A stretch of DNA of 35,320 nucleotides from an uncultured Lachnospiraceae bacterium (GCA_905207905.1 CAJLNC010000020.1:1-35320); one strand, 5' to 3'. Positions 1-7,544 are shown, counted from the first letter of the stretch. A program made the numbers and translations. The notes: generated by a model from the letters alone, not told the origin.

Positions 1-259
1 CTTCTCTGTGAGCAACTCTGGACATAGCCAGGTACATACCAACCTCAGAGCACTCACCCTCGAAGTTTGCTCTCAGACCAGCGATGATCTCTTCGCTTAC
101 GCCCTCAGTGATACCAACCTCATGCTCGCAAGCCCAGGTCATAACACCCTCTTTTACCTCTTCAAATTTGTCAGCTCCTGCCTTACAGATGGGGCATACT
201 TCGGGAGCTGCTTCGCCTTCATAAACATAACCACAAACTTTACATACAAATTTTGCCAT
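1..259 (-). CDS. Reverse-type rubrerythrin (rubredoxin domain first), 3' part outside window
   Basis: The minus strand reads from ATG at 259 to the window edge, so only about 86 N-terminal residues are seen. Residues 1-35 form a rubredoxin-like iron site with CxxC pairs at C6/C9 and C22/C25. From about residue 50 a ferritin-like helix begins (GLRANFEGE...), with the Glu expected for a di-iron site. Rubredoxin before the ferritin-like domain is the order of reverse rubrerythrin, an NADH-linked peroxide-scavenging enzyme of anaerobes; this function is family knowledge. An AAAGGAGAA ribosome site lies about 7 bases upstream. It starts 33 bases after the perR stop on the same strand, so it is probably co-transcribed with perR and de-repressed by peroxide. 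Confidence 0.9.
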   Translation of the reverse strand, partial: MAKFVCKVCGYVYEGEAAPEVCPICKAGADKFEEVKEGVMTWACEHEVGITEGVSEEIIAGLRANFEGECSEVGMYLAMSRVAHRE

Positions 260-292
260 AATTTTGTTCTCCTTTTTATTATAAATTTTATT

Positions 293-739
293 TTAGTACC
301 TGTTACTATCTTCCAAATTAGCACTTTTTAAGGGGTCTGTCAAGGCAGAACCTTGCCCCTGTAGGCATTGTTGGCAGAGTCCGTAAAAATTTGCAACGTA
401 TCCCTCAATTTCCCCGTCAAACCCATGAGCAGCGGTTTCCATGATCGCGTCCATGGAGGCTGTTTTCAGGTCAGAGACATGATGACAATGTCTGCAGATG
501 AAGTGACAGTGCCGGGAGACATCTCCGTCAAAATGATCCGGGCCATCGCCGGTGGAAATCTTCTGGATCTCCCCCAGTTCTGTTAAAAGCGCCAGGTTTC
601 GGTAGACGGTTCCTAAGCTGATCCGGGGCTGTTCCTTTCGCAAAGAGGTGTAGATCATCTCAGCGGTAGGGTGATCCTTGCGCCCAGCTAGGAAATTTTT
701 GATGGACTCTCTTTGCCTGCTGTATTTTAGAGTAGCCAT
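293..739 (-). CDS. perR: PerR-like peroxide-responsive Fur family repressor
   Basis: A 148-residue Fur-family protein. The N-terminal winged helix covers about residues 1-75 (RISLGTVYRNLALL is the recognition region). The C-terminal metal and dimer domain has the HCHFICRHC segment, in which the two His correspond to PerR metal ligands, plus a second Cys pair (CQQC) that completes a structural zinc site. The Asp in HHVSDL aligns with the Asp that distinguishes PerR from Fur, which has Glu there; this alignment was done by eye. An AAGGAG site precedes the ATG. It is the first gene of an operon with rubrerythrin and diverges from thioredoxin reductase. A perfect 18-bp palindrome covers its -10 box, which suggests autorepression. 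Fur or Zur is possible but less likely given the neighbours. Confidence 0.88.
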   Translation of the reverse strand: MATLKYSRQRESIKNFLAGRKDHPTAEMIYTSLRKEQPRISLGTVYRNLALLTELGEIQKISTGDGPDHFDGDVSRHCHFICRHCHHVSDLKTASMDAIMETAAHGFDGEIEGYVANFYGLCQQCLQGQGSALTDPLKSANLEDSNRY

Positions 740-770
740 ATAAGAGTCTCCTTAATAATAGTAATTAATA

Positions 771-807
771 CTGTTATTATAATAACAGAAGAAAGAAAAC
801 TTGTCAA
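771..807 (-). promoter_or_regulatory. perR promoter with overlapping PerR/Fur-type operator
   Basis: Read on the minus strand, TTGACA (plus 802-807) is followed by a 17-base spacer and TATTAT (plus 779-784), a near-consensus sigma-A promoter. The perfect palindrome CTGTTATTATAATAACAG at 771-788 covers the -10. It resembles the AT-rich 7-1-7 PerR/Fur box family, so binding would block the polymerase. A second, imperfect arm (TAATAATAG at 753-761, one mismatch to CTGTTATTA) may extend the operator toward the start codon. Confidence 0.72.
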
Positions 808-850
808 CATATAAAATAAATTTATTTGAAAAAATTTATTTTATATGTTG
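805..850. repeat. Perfect 19-bp AT-rich inverted repeat between perR and trxB
   Basis: Arms 805-823 and 832-850 are perfectly complementary over 19 bp (CAACATATAAAATAAATTT and its complement) with an 8-base loop. There is no GC clamp or flanking U-run, so it is not a typical terminator. The left arm abuts and partly includes the perR -35 box. It could be an operator or a cruciform site serving both divergent genes. Confidence 0.7.
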
Positions 851-1071
851 GTAATGAGCCAACCGGCCGCGCCTGGATGGATCTTTGGCAAATGGCGCAG
901 GGGCCAATCCGCTGCAGTTTGCTGCCGCTCAATTTTTAGAGCAATTTAATAACATAAACTTCCTCAATTCGATTATAATAAAGAAGACAGTAGAAGATCC
1001 TTGCAGCAGACGGAAAGCCCGAAAGGGCGGAGCGCTGATGAGGATTGGTCAGAAAAAAGGAGGATTTCAGT

Positions 1072-1992
1072 ATGTATGATGTGATCATTGTTGGTTCCGG
1101 CCCTGCCGGTCTGGCGGCGGCTATCTATGGAGAGAGAGCCAGGCTGTCAGTGCTGGTGCTGGAGAGGGAATATATCAGCGGCGGCCAGGTGGTGAATACG
1201 TATGATGTGGATAATTATCCTGGGCTTCCCGGTATCGGAGGTTATGAGTTGGGAATGAAATTCCGGGAACATGTGGACAAGTTTGGAACAGAATTTGTGA
1301 CTGCAGAAGTGAAAAACATTATAATAGAAGATACTGTGAAAAGGGTGGAGACAGATTCTGAAGTTTATGAAGGGCGGACCGTGATCCTTGCTATGGGAGC
1401 GGCGCACCGTAAACTGGGAGTTCTGGGAGAGGAAGAACTGGCTGGCATGGGGGTTTCCTATTGCGCTACCTGCGATGGAGCCTTCTTTAAGAACCGCGTT
1501 GCTGCTGTTGTGGGAGGCGGAGATGTTGCGGTGGAGGATGCGCTGTTTTTGGCCCGGATTTGCGAGAAGGTTTATTTGATTCACCGCAGAGATCAGCTGC
1601 GGGCGGCCAAGATCCTCCAGGAGAAGCTGTTTGCCTGCTCTAATGTGGAACTGATCTGGAACGCAGAGGTGACGGAGATCTGTGGGGAGGATCAGGTAGA
1701 GTGCATTAAAATAAGAGAAAAAGGGCAGGAAAGTGTAAAAGTCCTTCCGGTAGACGGAGTATTTATCGCAGTTGGAACTGTACCAAATACGAAAGAAATT
1801 TGTAATAACTGTAATAAATTGGAAATGGATAAGGCTGGATATATTCTTGCAAGGGAAGATTGCGTCACGAATATTCCGGGAATTTACGCTGCTGGAGATG
1901 TAAGAACTAAGAAATTAAGGCAAATTATTACAGCAGCAGCGGATGGGGCCAATGCTGTGACCAGTGTGCAGGAGTACCTGAATTCCTTGTAA
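1072..1992 (+). CDS. trxB: Thioredoxin reductase (NADPH-dependent flavoprotein)
   Basis: A 306-residue protein. The FAD-binding GSGPAG is at residues 8-13, the redox-active CATC at 131-134, the NADPH-binding GGGDVA at 148-153 with HRR at 171-173, and a C-terminal GIYAAGDVR FAD motif. Length and domain order match the low-molecular-weight TrxB family, which reduces thioredoxin in the cytosol. The ATG at 1072 is chosen because AAAGGAGG lies 8 bases ahead; the frame is open further upstream to a TTG but lacks support. It diverges from the perR-rubrerythrin operon, which fits a role in redox defence. The 330 bases upstream contain a small GCCC-GAAA-GGGC hairpin (1017-1028) and a TATAAT at 974-979 without a clear -35. 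Some clostridial paralogues accept ferredoxin-type donors; here the HRR basic motif favours NADPH. Confidence 0.93.
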   Translation: MYDVIIVGSGPAGLAAAIYGERARLSVLVLEREYISGGQVVNTYDVDNYPGLPGIGGYELGMKFREHVDKFGTEFVTAEVKNIIIEDTVKRVETDSEVYEGRTVILAMGAAHRKLGVLGEEELAGMGVSYCATCDGAFFKNRVAAVVGGGDVAVEDALFLARICEKVYLIHRRDQLRAAKILQEKLFACSNVELIWNAEVTEICGEDQVECIKIREKGQESVKVLPVDGVFIAVGTVPNTKEICNNCNKLEMDKAGYILAREDCVTNIPGIYAAGDVRTKKLRQIITAAADGANAVTSVQEYLNSL

Positions 1993-2067
1993 ATAAAGGG
2001 AAAAATGAATACAACCTCCAAGAAAAACATAAGAAAAATATTATTAAGAAAAAATTAATTAAAAGAC

Positions 2068-2096
2068 TTGACATAATTATTGCGATTTGTTATGAT
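2068..2096 (+). promoter_or_regulatory. Strong sigma-A promoter for the NlpC/P60 gene
   Basis: TTGACA at 2068-2073, a 17-base spacer and TATGAT at 2091-2096. The expected start point is near 2103, exactly where three GTAATAAA copies begin (2103-2110, 2112-2119, 2123-2130). These spaced direct repeats in the first 30 transcribed bases could bind a regulator or stabilise the mRNA end. The leader is about 57 bases. Confidence 0.8.
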
Positions 2097-2159
2097 AGAC
2101 CCGTAATAAATGTAATAAATTCGTAATAAATGGTTAGAAATTTGGAGGTTGAGATAATA

Positions 2160-3998
2160 ATGAAGAAGGGAATTGCGAAGTTTACGGCGTTTTGTGTGGC
2201 GGCCGGTATGACATTTGGCGGTTCAGGGATTGTTTCCCTGGCAGATGGACCGGAGATGTCTCTGGTTGGGATCGGGAGTTTGTCAGCAGTGAAGGAGACG
2301 GATGCTGAGACAGCTTCTGAGGAGACGGAAGACTCCGCCCAGGAAGAAGAGAGTACGGGATCCTTTGGTAATATTGGAGCCGGGCTGACTTCACAGGGAG
2401 CAGGGGAGACAGAAGCCGTAGATGAGCAGGAGACTTTCGATAACAGCACAGAGGATGGGGCAGCAGCAGAAGAGACATCCGGAGAAACTGGCGGGGATGT
2501 GTCTGCGCCGGAACAGCAAGTTTCTGAGGAGACAGAAGCTGTGCCGGAGACAGAGCCGGTGCTGGATACCAGCATGGTAGGCACCACTGGTTTTGCTCAG
2601 TGTAATGAATATGTGAACATTCGGGCTACCGGAGATACCAACGGAGAGGTTTTGGGAAAACTTTACAACAATGCTGCAGTTTACATCGAAGGTGTAGATG
2701 AACATGGATGGTACAAGGTAACCTCCGGTAATGTTACCGGATACGTGGCTTCTCAGTATATTATGGTAGGTTCTCAGGCAGAGCAGCTGTCTCAGGAAGT
2801 GGGATACCATGTGGCTGAAGTGGGAGCTGAGGTTCTGAATGTCCGGGCAGATGCCAGTCAGGATTCCGAGATTGTTACCACAGTTACCAATACCCAGGAA
2901 GTAGAAGTGGTGGAGGACTGTGGAGAATGGCTGAAGGTGGCCGTTGATGCTGAGACCTATGGGTACGTGTCCGCAGACTATGTATATGCGGAGCGTCAGT
3001 ACCAGGAGGCAGAGTCTATTGAGGAGGAACAGGCCAGACTGGATGCAGAGTGGCTGGCATACTTAGAGGAACAGGCTCAGGCAGAGGCTGAGTATCAGGC
3101 ATATTTAGAACAGCAGGCCCAGCAGAATGTACAGGAACCTTCCTATGAAGAGCCTTCTTATCAGGAGCCTTCCTACGAAGAGCCTTCTTATGAAGAGCCG
3201 GATGATACAAACAGCAGCTATGGAGATGCTCAGACAACAGCAGATGCGCTGTATCAGGAGTACTTGAATGCCCAGGCAGAGGCAGACGCAGCAACCCAGC
3301 AGGCGGATGAACAGCTGGTATATGATACTGCAGAAAAAGCTCAGCAGGCATATCAGGAATATCTGAATGCTCAGGCACAGGCGGATGCTTTGGCAGCAGG
3401 CGGTTCCACAGATCAGAGTCAGGATTACACAGACGGCACAGAGGATTATGTGGAGGATGATTATACAGAAGATGAGTATGTAGACGACACCACAGAAGAG
3501 GACTATGTGGAAGACTATGTAGAGGATGACTACATAGAAGACGACTATGTAGAGGACGATTATGTGGAAGACGATTATGTGGAAGACGACTATGTGGAGG
3601 ATGGAGGTTCTGAGGATACCTCAGACAACGGATCTTCCTACAGTCTTGGTCAGGAGATTGCGAATTATGCAGTTCAGTTTGTAGGCAATCCTTATGTGTA
3701 CGGAGGCACCAGCCTTACCAATGGAGCGGATTGTTCCGGTTTTGTTCAGTCTGTAATGGCTAACTTTGGCATCGGCCTTCCGAGAACAGCTGCTTCCCAG
3801 TCCGGCGGCGGAGTGGAGGTTTCCCTGGATGCCCTGCAGCCCGGAGACCTGTTGTTCTACTATGGCGGCGGCGGAATTGGGCATGTGACCATGTACATTG
3901 GCAATAATCAGGTAGTACACGCAAGTAACCCTTCATCCGGTATTATTATCTCTGATATGTCTTACAGAACACCGGCCTGGGCAAGACGTTACTGGTAA
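2160..3998 (+). CDS. Secreted SH3b-SH3b-NlpC/P60 peptidoglycan endopeptidase
   Basis: A 612-residue protein starting at the ATG with GGAGG 11 bases upstream and a classic signal peptide (residues 1 to about 28). It continues with an acidic Thr/Glu linker (about 45-140), two bacterial SH3 domains (about 145-203 and 216-277), a Gln/Ala/Glu-rich helical region with EPSYE repeats (326-347), an Asp/Glu tract with seven or so VEDDY-type repeats (about 430-481), and a C-terminal NlpC/P60 domain (about 497-612). The catalytic Cys525 (DCSGF), His575 (GHV) and His587 (VHASN) are all present. The family cleaves D-Glu-diaminopimelate bonds in the cell wall, and SH3b domains hold the enzyme on the wall. 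It is monocistronic with its own promoter and a terminator at 4032. The repetitive acidic linker is unusual in length and may vary between strains. Confidence 0.92.
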   Translation: MKKGIAKFTAFCVAAGMTFGGSGIVSLADGPEMSLVGIGSLSAVKETDAETASEETEDSAQEEESTGSFGNIGAGLTSQGAGETEAVDEQETFDNSTEDGAAAEETSGETGGDVSAPEQQVSEETEAVPETEPVLDTSMVGTTGFAQCNEYVNIRATGDTNGEVLGKLYNNAAVYIEGVDEHGWYKVTSGNVTGYVASQYIMVGSQAEQLSQEVGYHVAEVGAEVLNVRADASQDSEIVTTVTNTQEVEVVEDCGEWLKVAVDAETYGYVSADYVYAERQYQEAESIEEEQARLDAEWLAYLEEQAQAEAEYQAYLEQQAQQNVQEPSYEEPSYQEPSYEEPSYEEPDDTNSSYGDAQTTADALYQEYLNAQAEADAATQQADEQLVYDTAEKAQQAYQEYLNAQAQADALAAGGSTDQSQDYTDGTEDYVEDDYTEDEYVDDTTEEDYVEDYVEDDYIEDDYVEDDYVEDDYVEDDYVEDGGSEDTSDNGSSYSLGQEIANYAVQFVGNPYVYGGTSLTNGADCSGFVQSVMANFGIGLPRTAASQSGGGVEVSLDALQPGDLLFYYGGGGIGHVTMYIGNNQVVHASNPSSGIIISDMSYRTPAWARRYW

Positions 3999-4031
3999 AC
4001 TTGTTATCTCAACCAAATATTACATAAAGCG

Positions 4032-4064
4032 AAACCGTTAGGTCTTTTGGCCTGGCGGTTTTGT
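4032..4064 (+). terminator. Rho-independent terminator after the NlpC/P60 gene
   Basis: The stem AAACCGTTAGG pairs with CCTGGCGGTTT (11 pairs including two G-U), with an 8-base loop and then a short T-tract. It starts 33 bases after the stop codon. Confidence 0.7.
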
Positions 4065-4694
4065 GATTCCGGCAGAAAAACAGGGAGCGAGGAGATGCCG
4101 GGCAAAGCGGGAAACTAAAATATTGTGAAACGCAGGTCAGGGTGGGAAAAGGAATGGGGATGAATCGTCGCATAGTGTATGGAAAAGTCTGATAATTGTT
4201 TTCGGGGATTTTACAGATCCAGGGGATTTGTATGGGAAAAGTAAAAAAATGCACAAACTTTGTCCAAAAACATCGAAAAAGAGGGAAGGGGATGTGGATG
4301 CGTGTGGATGGTTGTCCACAGAAAAGGTGGACAAAAAACGTGGGAAAAAGAGTTATACACGAACTTATCCACATTATCCACATTTTTTTGTGGTTTAAAA
4401 GTAGATTCTGGAACGGTTTGGGATGGAACAAGCGTTTTGTGAATTGTGATAAAAGTATTGATTTGGGAGAAAAAAGAGAAATAAGTATTGACAAATAAAT
4501 AGTAAATTAATTTTCAGAAATAACAGATATTTTATCGGAGAGTCTCATGATTTGTGTTAATATTTGCTATGATAAAGACAATAGCATATCTTTCGGACTG
4601 ATTTGTGCTTCCACTATTTGACGGATTCTTTTTCCGGGCCTCATAATTCAGAGTTCGGATACAGAAGTCAGGAGTATATGGAATATGAAATAGA
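4065..4694. other. Gene-free region holding a cluster of DnaA-box-like sites (4258-4390)
   Basis: No convincing gene is present; the open frames lack ribosome sites and family features. Two perfect DnaA boxes TTATCCACA abut at 4365-4373 and 4374-4382. TTATACACG is at 4353-4361 and TTGTCCACA at 4312-4320. Weaker forms read on the minus strand: TGTGGATGC at 4293, TGTGGATGG at 4303, GGTGGACAA near 4327. An AT-rich stretch follows (about 4440-4550). Density and tandem arrangement resemble an origin or a DnaA-titration cluster, but no dnaA gene lies in the window, so the role is inferred. Confidence 0.6.
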
Positions 4695-4810
4695 GGATGC
4701 TGCAAAATACTAATTCCGGCGGATTTTCGGTGTGTTTTGCTCCGAAAAGATGTTATTTTTCGGAGCAAAATCACCCGAAAGGGCGCCGCCAGAGGTATTT
4801 TGCAACATCC
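4695..4810. repeat. Family A long hairpin repeat, copy 1
   Basis: A 116-bp imperfect inverted repeat. Outer arms: GGATGCTGCAAAATAC pairing with GTATTTTGCAACATCC. Inner arms: TTTTGCTCCGAAAA pairing with TTTTCGGAGCAAAA, followed by the shared TCACCCGAAA. It lies 20 bases past the stop of the minus-strand gene 4830-5468. Two relatives occur at 21669 and 27513. Confidence 0.85.
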
Positions 4811-4829
4811 CCCATATGAGAGAAGAACC

Positions 4830-5468
4830 CTATCTGCATATTTTTATGAAGCCGCGAAATACAGGAATGCCCTGTTTCCCCATGTTCTCAGGGTGCCATT
4901 GAACGCCGTAGATGGGCAGAGTTTTGTGCTGCAGAGCCTCCACAGTTCCGTCGGGAGCTTTCTGGGTGATTGTCAGATTTTTGCCCAGGCGTTTCACAGA
5001 CTGGTGATGGGAACTGTAGACTTTGTAATTTTTTTTGTAGAGATTGTAGATCCAGGAGTTTTTTCCTACATTTCGGACTGTGTGCCAGCGGCCTCTGTGA
5101 TTTTTAATGTTCTGATTCAGGGAACCTCCAAAGTAGACGTTGATCAGCTGCATTCCACGACAGATGCCAAGGACAGGCTTTTTTGCTTTCACATAGATAC
5201 GGTTAGTGGTGGCGGTCTTTTTCAGAGAAATTACGCTGGAGTTGGATGTTTTCCAGGTTACCTTTTGGGAGGTGTGCCGCAGTGTCAGGGGCGTGCTGGT
5301 ACCTGCAGAAAGGGTCATTTTCTGATCCGTCAGAAATGAACCACTGGCGGATGCAGCCTGTGTGTTTGCCAGGGTCAGTAAAAGTAAGAGAAAAATTAGA
5401 CCGAAAACATGGTGATACCGTTTTGGCTTCTGTTGGTTTTGCATAAGCAGTTTTACTCTGGAGTTCAT
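4830..5468 (-). CDS. Secreted Ig-like/glutamine amidotransferase (peptidase C26) fusion, internally deleted
   Basis: A 212-residue protein with an AAAGGAGG site before the ATG. Residues 20-42 form a signal peptide. Residues 50-96 look like a bacterial Ig-like (Big2) fold ending in the typical TNRIYVKAKK. Immediately after, residues 98-212 are the C-terminal half of a class I glutamine amidotransferase of the gamma-glutamyl-GABA hydrolase type: nucleophile Cys103 in VLGICRGMQL, then QWHPE with His192 and Glu194. The first 90-100 residues of that domain, which carry the early beta strands and oxyanion region, are missing. The join at K96-P98 (about 5175-5183) is in frame. The triad is retained but the fold is probably incomplete, so the product may be inactive or a decaying gene. 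It has its own promoter and ends near repeat A1. Confidence 0.75.
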   Translation of the reverse strand: MNSRVKLLMQNQQKPKRYHHVFGLIFLLLLLTLANTQAASASGSFLTDQKMTLSAGTSTPLTLRHTSQKVTWKTSNSSVISLKKTATTNRIYVKAKKPVLGICRGMQLINVYFGGSLNQNIKNHRGRWHTVRNVGKNSWIYNLYKKNYKVYSSHHQSVKRLGKNLTITQKAPDGTVEALQHKTLPIYGVQWHPENMGKQGIPVFRGFIKICR

Positions 5469-5539
5469 AATTTGCGGCCTCCTTTGTATAACAATATTTG
5501 ACCATAAATAATACGGAAAAATTGATTTTCTACGAATCT

Positions 5540-5567
5540 ATTTTACCCCTCCCCAAAGGGGTGTCAA
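5540..5567 (-). promoter_or_regulatory. Promoter with CCCC/GGGG dyad in the spacer
   Basis: On the minus strand TTGACA (plus 5562-5567), a 16-base spacer and TAAAAT (plus 5540-5545). The spacer holds CCCCAAAGGGG (plus 5551-5561), a dyad of 4-bp arms around AAA in a position suited to a repressor or MerR-like activator. It drives the amidotransferase-like gene. Confidence 0.6.
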
Positions 5568-5578
5568 TATTTTAATAC

Positions 5579-5627
5579 AAAAAAAGTACCGACCCCACAG
5601 CTCCTGCGTCTGCAAAATCAGTACTTT
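5579..5627 (-). terminator. Terminator after tRNA-Lys
   Basis: On the minus strand AAAGTACTGA pairs with TCGGTACTTT (one G-U), and seven T residues follow. It begins 3 bases after the tRNA 3' end. Confidence 0.75.
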
Positions 5628-5630
5628 AAA

Positions 5631-5703
5631 TGCGCCTTCAGGGGCTCGAACCCTGGACACCCTGATTAAGAGTCAGGTGCTCTACCAACTGAGCTAAAGG
5701 CGC
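5631..5703 (-). tRNA. tRNA-Lys (anticodon CTT)
   Basis: A 73-base cloverleaf on the minus strand. The acceptor stem GCGCCTT/AAGGCGC has 7 perfect pairs with discriminator A. The D-arm is GCTC...GAGC, the anticodon stem CCTGA/TCAGG with loop CTCTTAA, and the T-arm CAGGG/CCCTG with loop TTCGAGC. Anticodon CTT reads AAG (lysine). CCA is not encoded and must be added after transcription. Confidence 0.97.
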
Positions 5704-5806
5704 TTATTAAGTTGTTGTTCCGGCGAACAAATAGTATTATAGTACAGCAGAATAAAAAAAGCAAGCCCTTTTTAAAAAAAATTTAGAAAAAATTGAAAGT
5801 TTTTTC

Positions 5807-5835
5807 TTGCGGCCAGGAGACAATGCCATTATAAT
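5807..5835 (+). promoter_or_regulatory. Promoter of the AI-2E family permease gene
   Basis: TTGCGG at 5807-5812, a 17-base spacer and a perfect TATAAT at 5830-5835. The expected start is near 5842, giving a leader of about 50 bases. Confidence 0.55.
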
Positions 5836-5892
5836 AAGTAATATGTGGGAGTTTCCCCGGTCATAATTAAGAAAATGAAAGGAAACGAAGAG

Positions 5893-7128
5893 ATGAATCA
5901 GAACAGCGGTACGGATTCCGCAGCGGATCAGCGTGGCAAGGATATGCTTCATGCCACACCTCCCGGGAAAAATCAGAAATTCATAAGGAATGACCAGTAT
6001 TTTACCGTTTGTATTTACACGTTTATTCTGGTGGTTATCAGCGCAGTGGCTATTAAAGGAATTTTTTCCATTGATCAGACAGGAGCCTTTTTTGTGGGGA
6101 TTCTTCGGGCGTTAGGTCCCTTTTTGATCGCTTTGCTGATCGCTTATATTTTAAATCCTTTTGTGAAATTTGTAGACCGCTGGCTGAAAAAGATATGCCC
6201 GAAGCTGCCGGAAAAGGTTTCTTTGGTCTTGGCCATGTTTGTGGTATATCTGCTGGGATTAGGGATGATCTTTGCTATTTTGGTATATGTGCTGCCGGAG
6301 ATTGTGAGGAATCTGGCAGACCTTGTCAACTACATCCCTCAGGTATACGAAGATCTGGAGGCCTTTTTAGAGTCCCTGCAGCAGCAGTTTCCAACGGTGG
6401 ATTTCAGCGCCATTACTACCATGCTGGAGGATACCCAGACGGACGTGGTAGCCAGCATTACAGCAGTGGCGAAAGATATGATTCCAGTGCTTTATACAGC
6501 CTCAGTGTCTGTGGTGACCTGGTTTGGCAATTTCCTTATTGCCATGATCGTTTCTGTATATATGCTTTATGGAAAGAAGTCCCTAAAGAGGATGCTGAAG
6601 ATTGTGATGTACTCCTTTATTCCCAAGAAGCAGATTCAGACGGTAAAGGAGATTCTGTTGGAGTGCAACAATATTTTCAGTAAATATCTGGTGAGCAAAA
6701 TGATAGACTCCTTTATTATCGGAGTCCTCTGTGCCATCCTGATGGTGTTCCTGCGTCTGCCCTACGTATCTTTAATCAGTGTGATTGTGGGCATCACCAA
6801 CATGATCCCTTACTTTGGCCCCTTCATTGGAGCGATCCCTGGGATCGTTATTATCCTCTGCATCAATCCTATACAGGCGCTGGTTTTCGCTGTTATGATT
6901 CTGTGTCTGCAGCAGTTTGACGGCTTAATCTTAGGCCCGAAGCTTTTGGGAGATTCCACAGGAATGAAGCCTCTCTGGATCATTTTTGCCATCACCATTG
7001 GCGGTAAATTCTTTGGCGTGATCGGCATGTTCCTGGGCGTTCCGGTGGTGGCCGCTTTGGCTTATCTGGCGGAACGCTATATGCGGCATCGCCTGGCGAA
7101 GAAACATCTGTCTATGGATAAGCTGTGA
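5893..7128 (+). CDS. AI-2E family (UPF0118/PerM-like) membrane permease
   Basis: A 411-residue polytopic membrane protein. Hydrophobic segments lie at roughly residues 40-60, 70-95, 110-140, 200-225, 275-300, 305-340 and 345-395, with a soluble stretch (PQVYEDLEAFLESLQQQ, about 155-195) between them. The C-terminal half carries the family's glycine/proline-rich region (NMIPYFGPFIGAIPG) and the GPKLLGDSTGMKPLW segment. The family includes the autoinducer-2 exporter TqsA and sodium/proton antiporters, so the substrate cannot be stated. The ATG at 5893 is preferred because AAAGGA lies 9 bases ahead; an upstream GTG (5845) and ATG (5875) are in frame. The gene is monocistronic and ends at the terminator at 7267. 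Confidence 0.88.
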   Translation: MNQNSGTDSAADQRGKDMLHATPPGKNQKFIRNDQYFTVCIYTFILVVISAVAIKGIFSIDQTGAFFVGILRALGPFLIALLIAYILNPFVKFVDRWLKKICPKLPEKVSLVLAMFVVYLLGLGMIFAILVYVLPEIVRNLADLVNYIPQVYEDLEAFLESLQQQFPTVDFSAITTMLEDTQTDVVASITAVAKDMIPVLYTASVSVVTWFGNFLIAMIVSVYMLYGKKSLKRMLKIVMYSFIPKKQIQTVKEILLECNNIFSKYLVSKMIDSFIIGVLCAILMVFLRLPYVSLISVIVGITNMIPYFGPFIGAIPGIVIILCINPIQALVFAVMILCLQQFDGLILGPKLLGDSTGMKPLWIIFAITIGGKFFGVIGMFLGVPVVAALAYLAERYMRHRLAKKHLSMDKL

Positions 7129-7266
7129 TATAAGGCATCTGGGGCGAGGGAGAGGTGAGGGAAGAACCGTGAGGAGCCAGAAACAGCGTGTGCCTTTCAG
7201 GAGGTGGAAGCGGTTCTTTTCTGACCGTATGGTTCCTGCAGACGGATGGCAGAATACAGAAATATC

Positions 7267-7304
7267 AAAAGACCCGGAAGTCAGTTCTTCCGGGTCTTTT
7301 CTTT
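7267..7304. terminator. Bidirectional terminator shared by convergent genes
   Basis: A perfect 14-bp stem (AAAAGACCCGGAAG and its complement) with loop TCAGTT. A/T tracts on both sides let it work in both directions. It serves the permease gene on the plus strand and overlaps the 3' end of the small minus-strand gene 7281-7427. Confidence 0.9.
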
Positions 7305-7427
7305 TCCTGAGAGCAGTTTCTGCATGTCATCCAGCGCTTTTTTCAGGGACAGCGCTTTGCGGTTCAGGGAGGATTTATCGTAAGTGAGCAGATAGAGGGT
7401 TTCCCGCCATTTGCTTTTTCCAATCAT
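7281..7427 (-). CDS. Small basic protein of 48 residues, unknown function
   Basis: On the minus strand an ATG at 7427 is preceded by AAGGAG with a 7-base gap. It encodes MIGKSKWRETLYLLTYDKSS..., ending ...LLSGKEKTRKN and a TGA at 7281-7283. The protein is Lys/Arg-rich (about a quarter of residues), has one aromatic-rich stretch (WRETLYLLTY) and a predicted C-terminal amphipathic helix (KALSLKKALDDMQKLL). There is no signal peptide or transmembrane segment. The last codons form one arm of the terminator and the stop codon lies in its loop, so the gene end and terminator are merged. I do not recognise a family. The good ribosome site and coherent composition argue that it is real. Confidence 0.62.
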   Translation of the reverse strand: MIGKSKWRETLYLLTYDKSSLNRKALSLKKALDDMQKLLSGKEKTRKN

Positions 7428-7544
7428 GGAGAAATCTCCTTACAGTACCCTTTCTATAAAATATGATGCAAAATTCTGAGAGTGCGAAGTATAGAAACAG
7501 TTGCCAGGTATTCTTTGACTTCTTAACCAAAATAGGGAAAGAAC

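Noticed and set aside
1015..1062. CTGATGAG with nearby GAAA looked like a hammerhead ribozyme core before trxB
   Set aside because: Stem II would have only two pairs and no stem III with a cleavage triplet can be drawn.
4009..4498. Open frames on both strands across the DnaA-box region
   Set aside because: Composition reflects repeated TGTGGA/TCCACA motifs; no ribosome site and no recognisable protein.
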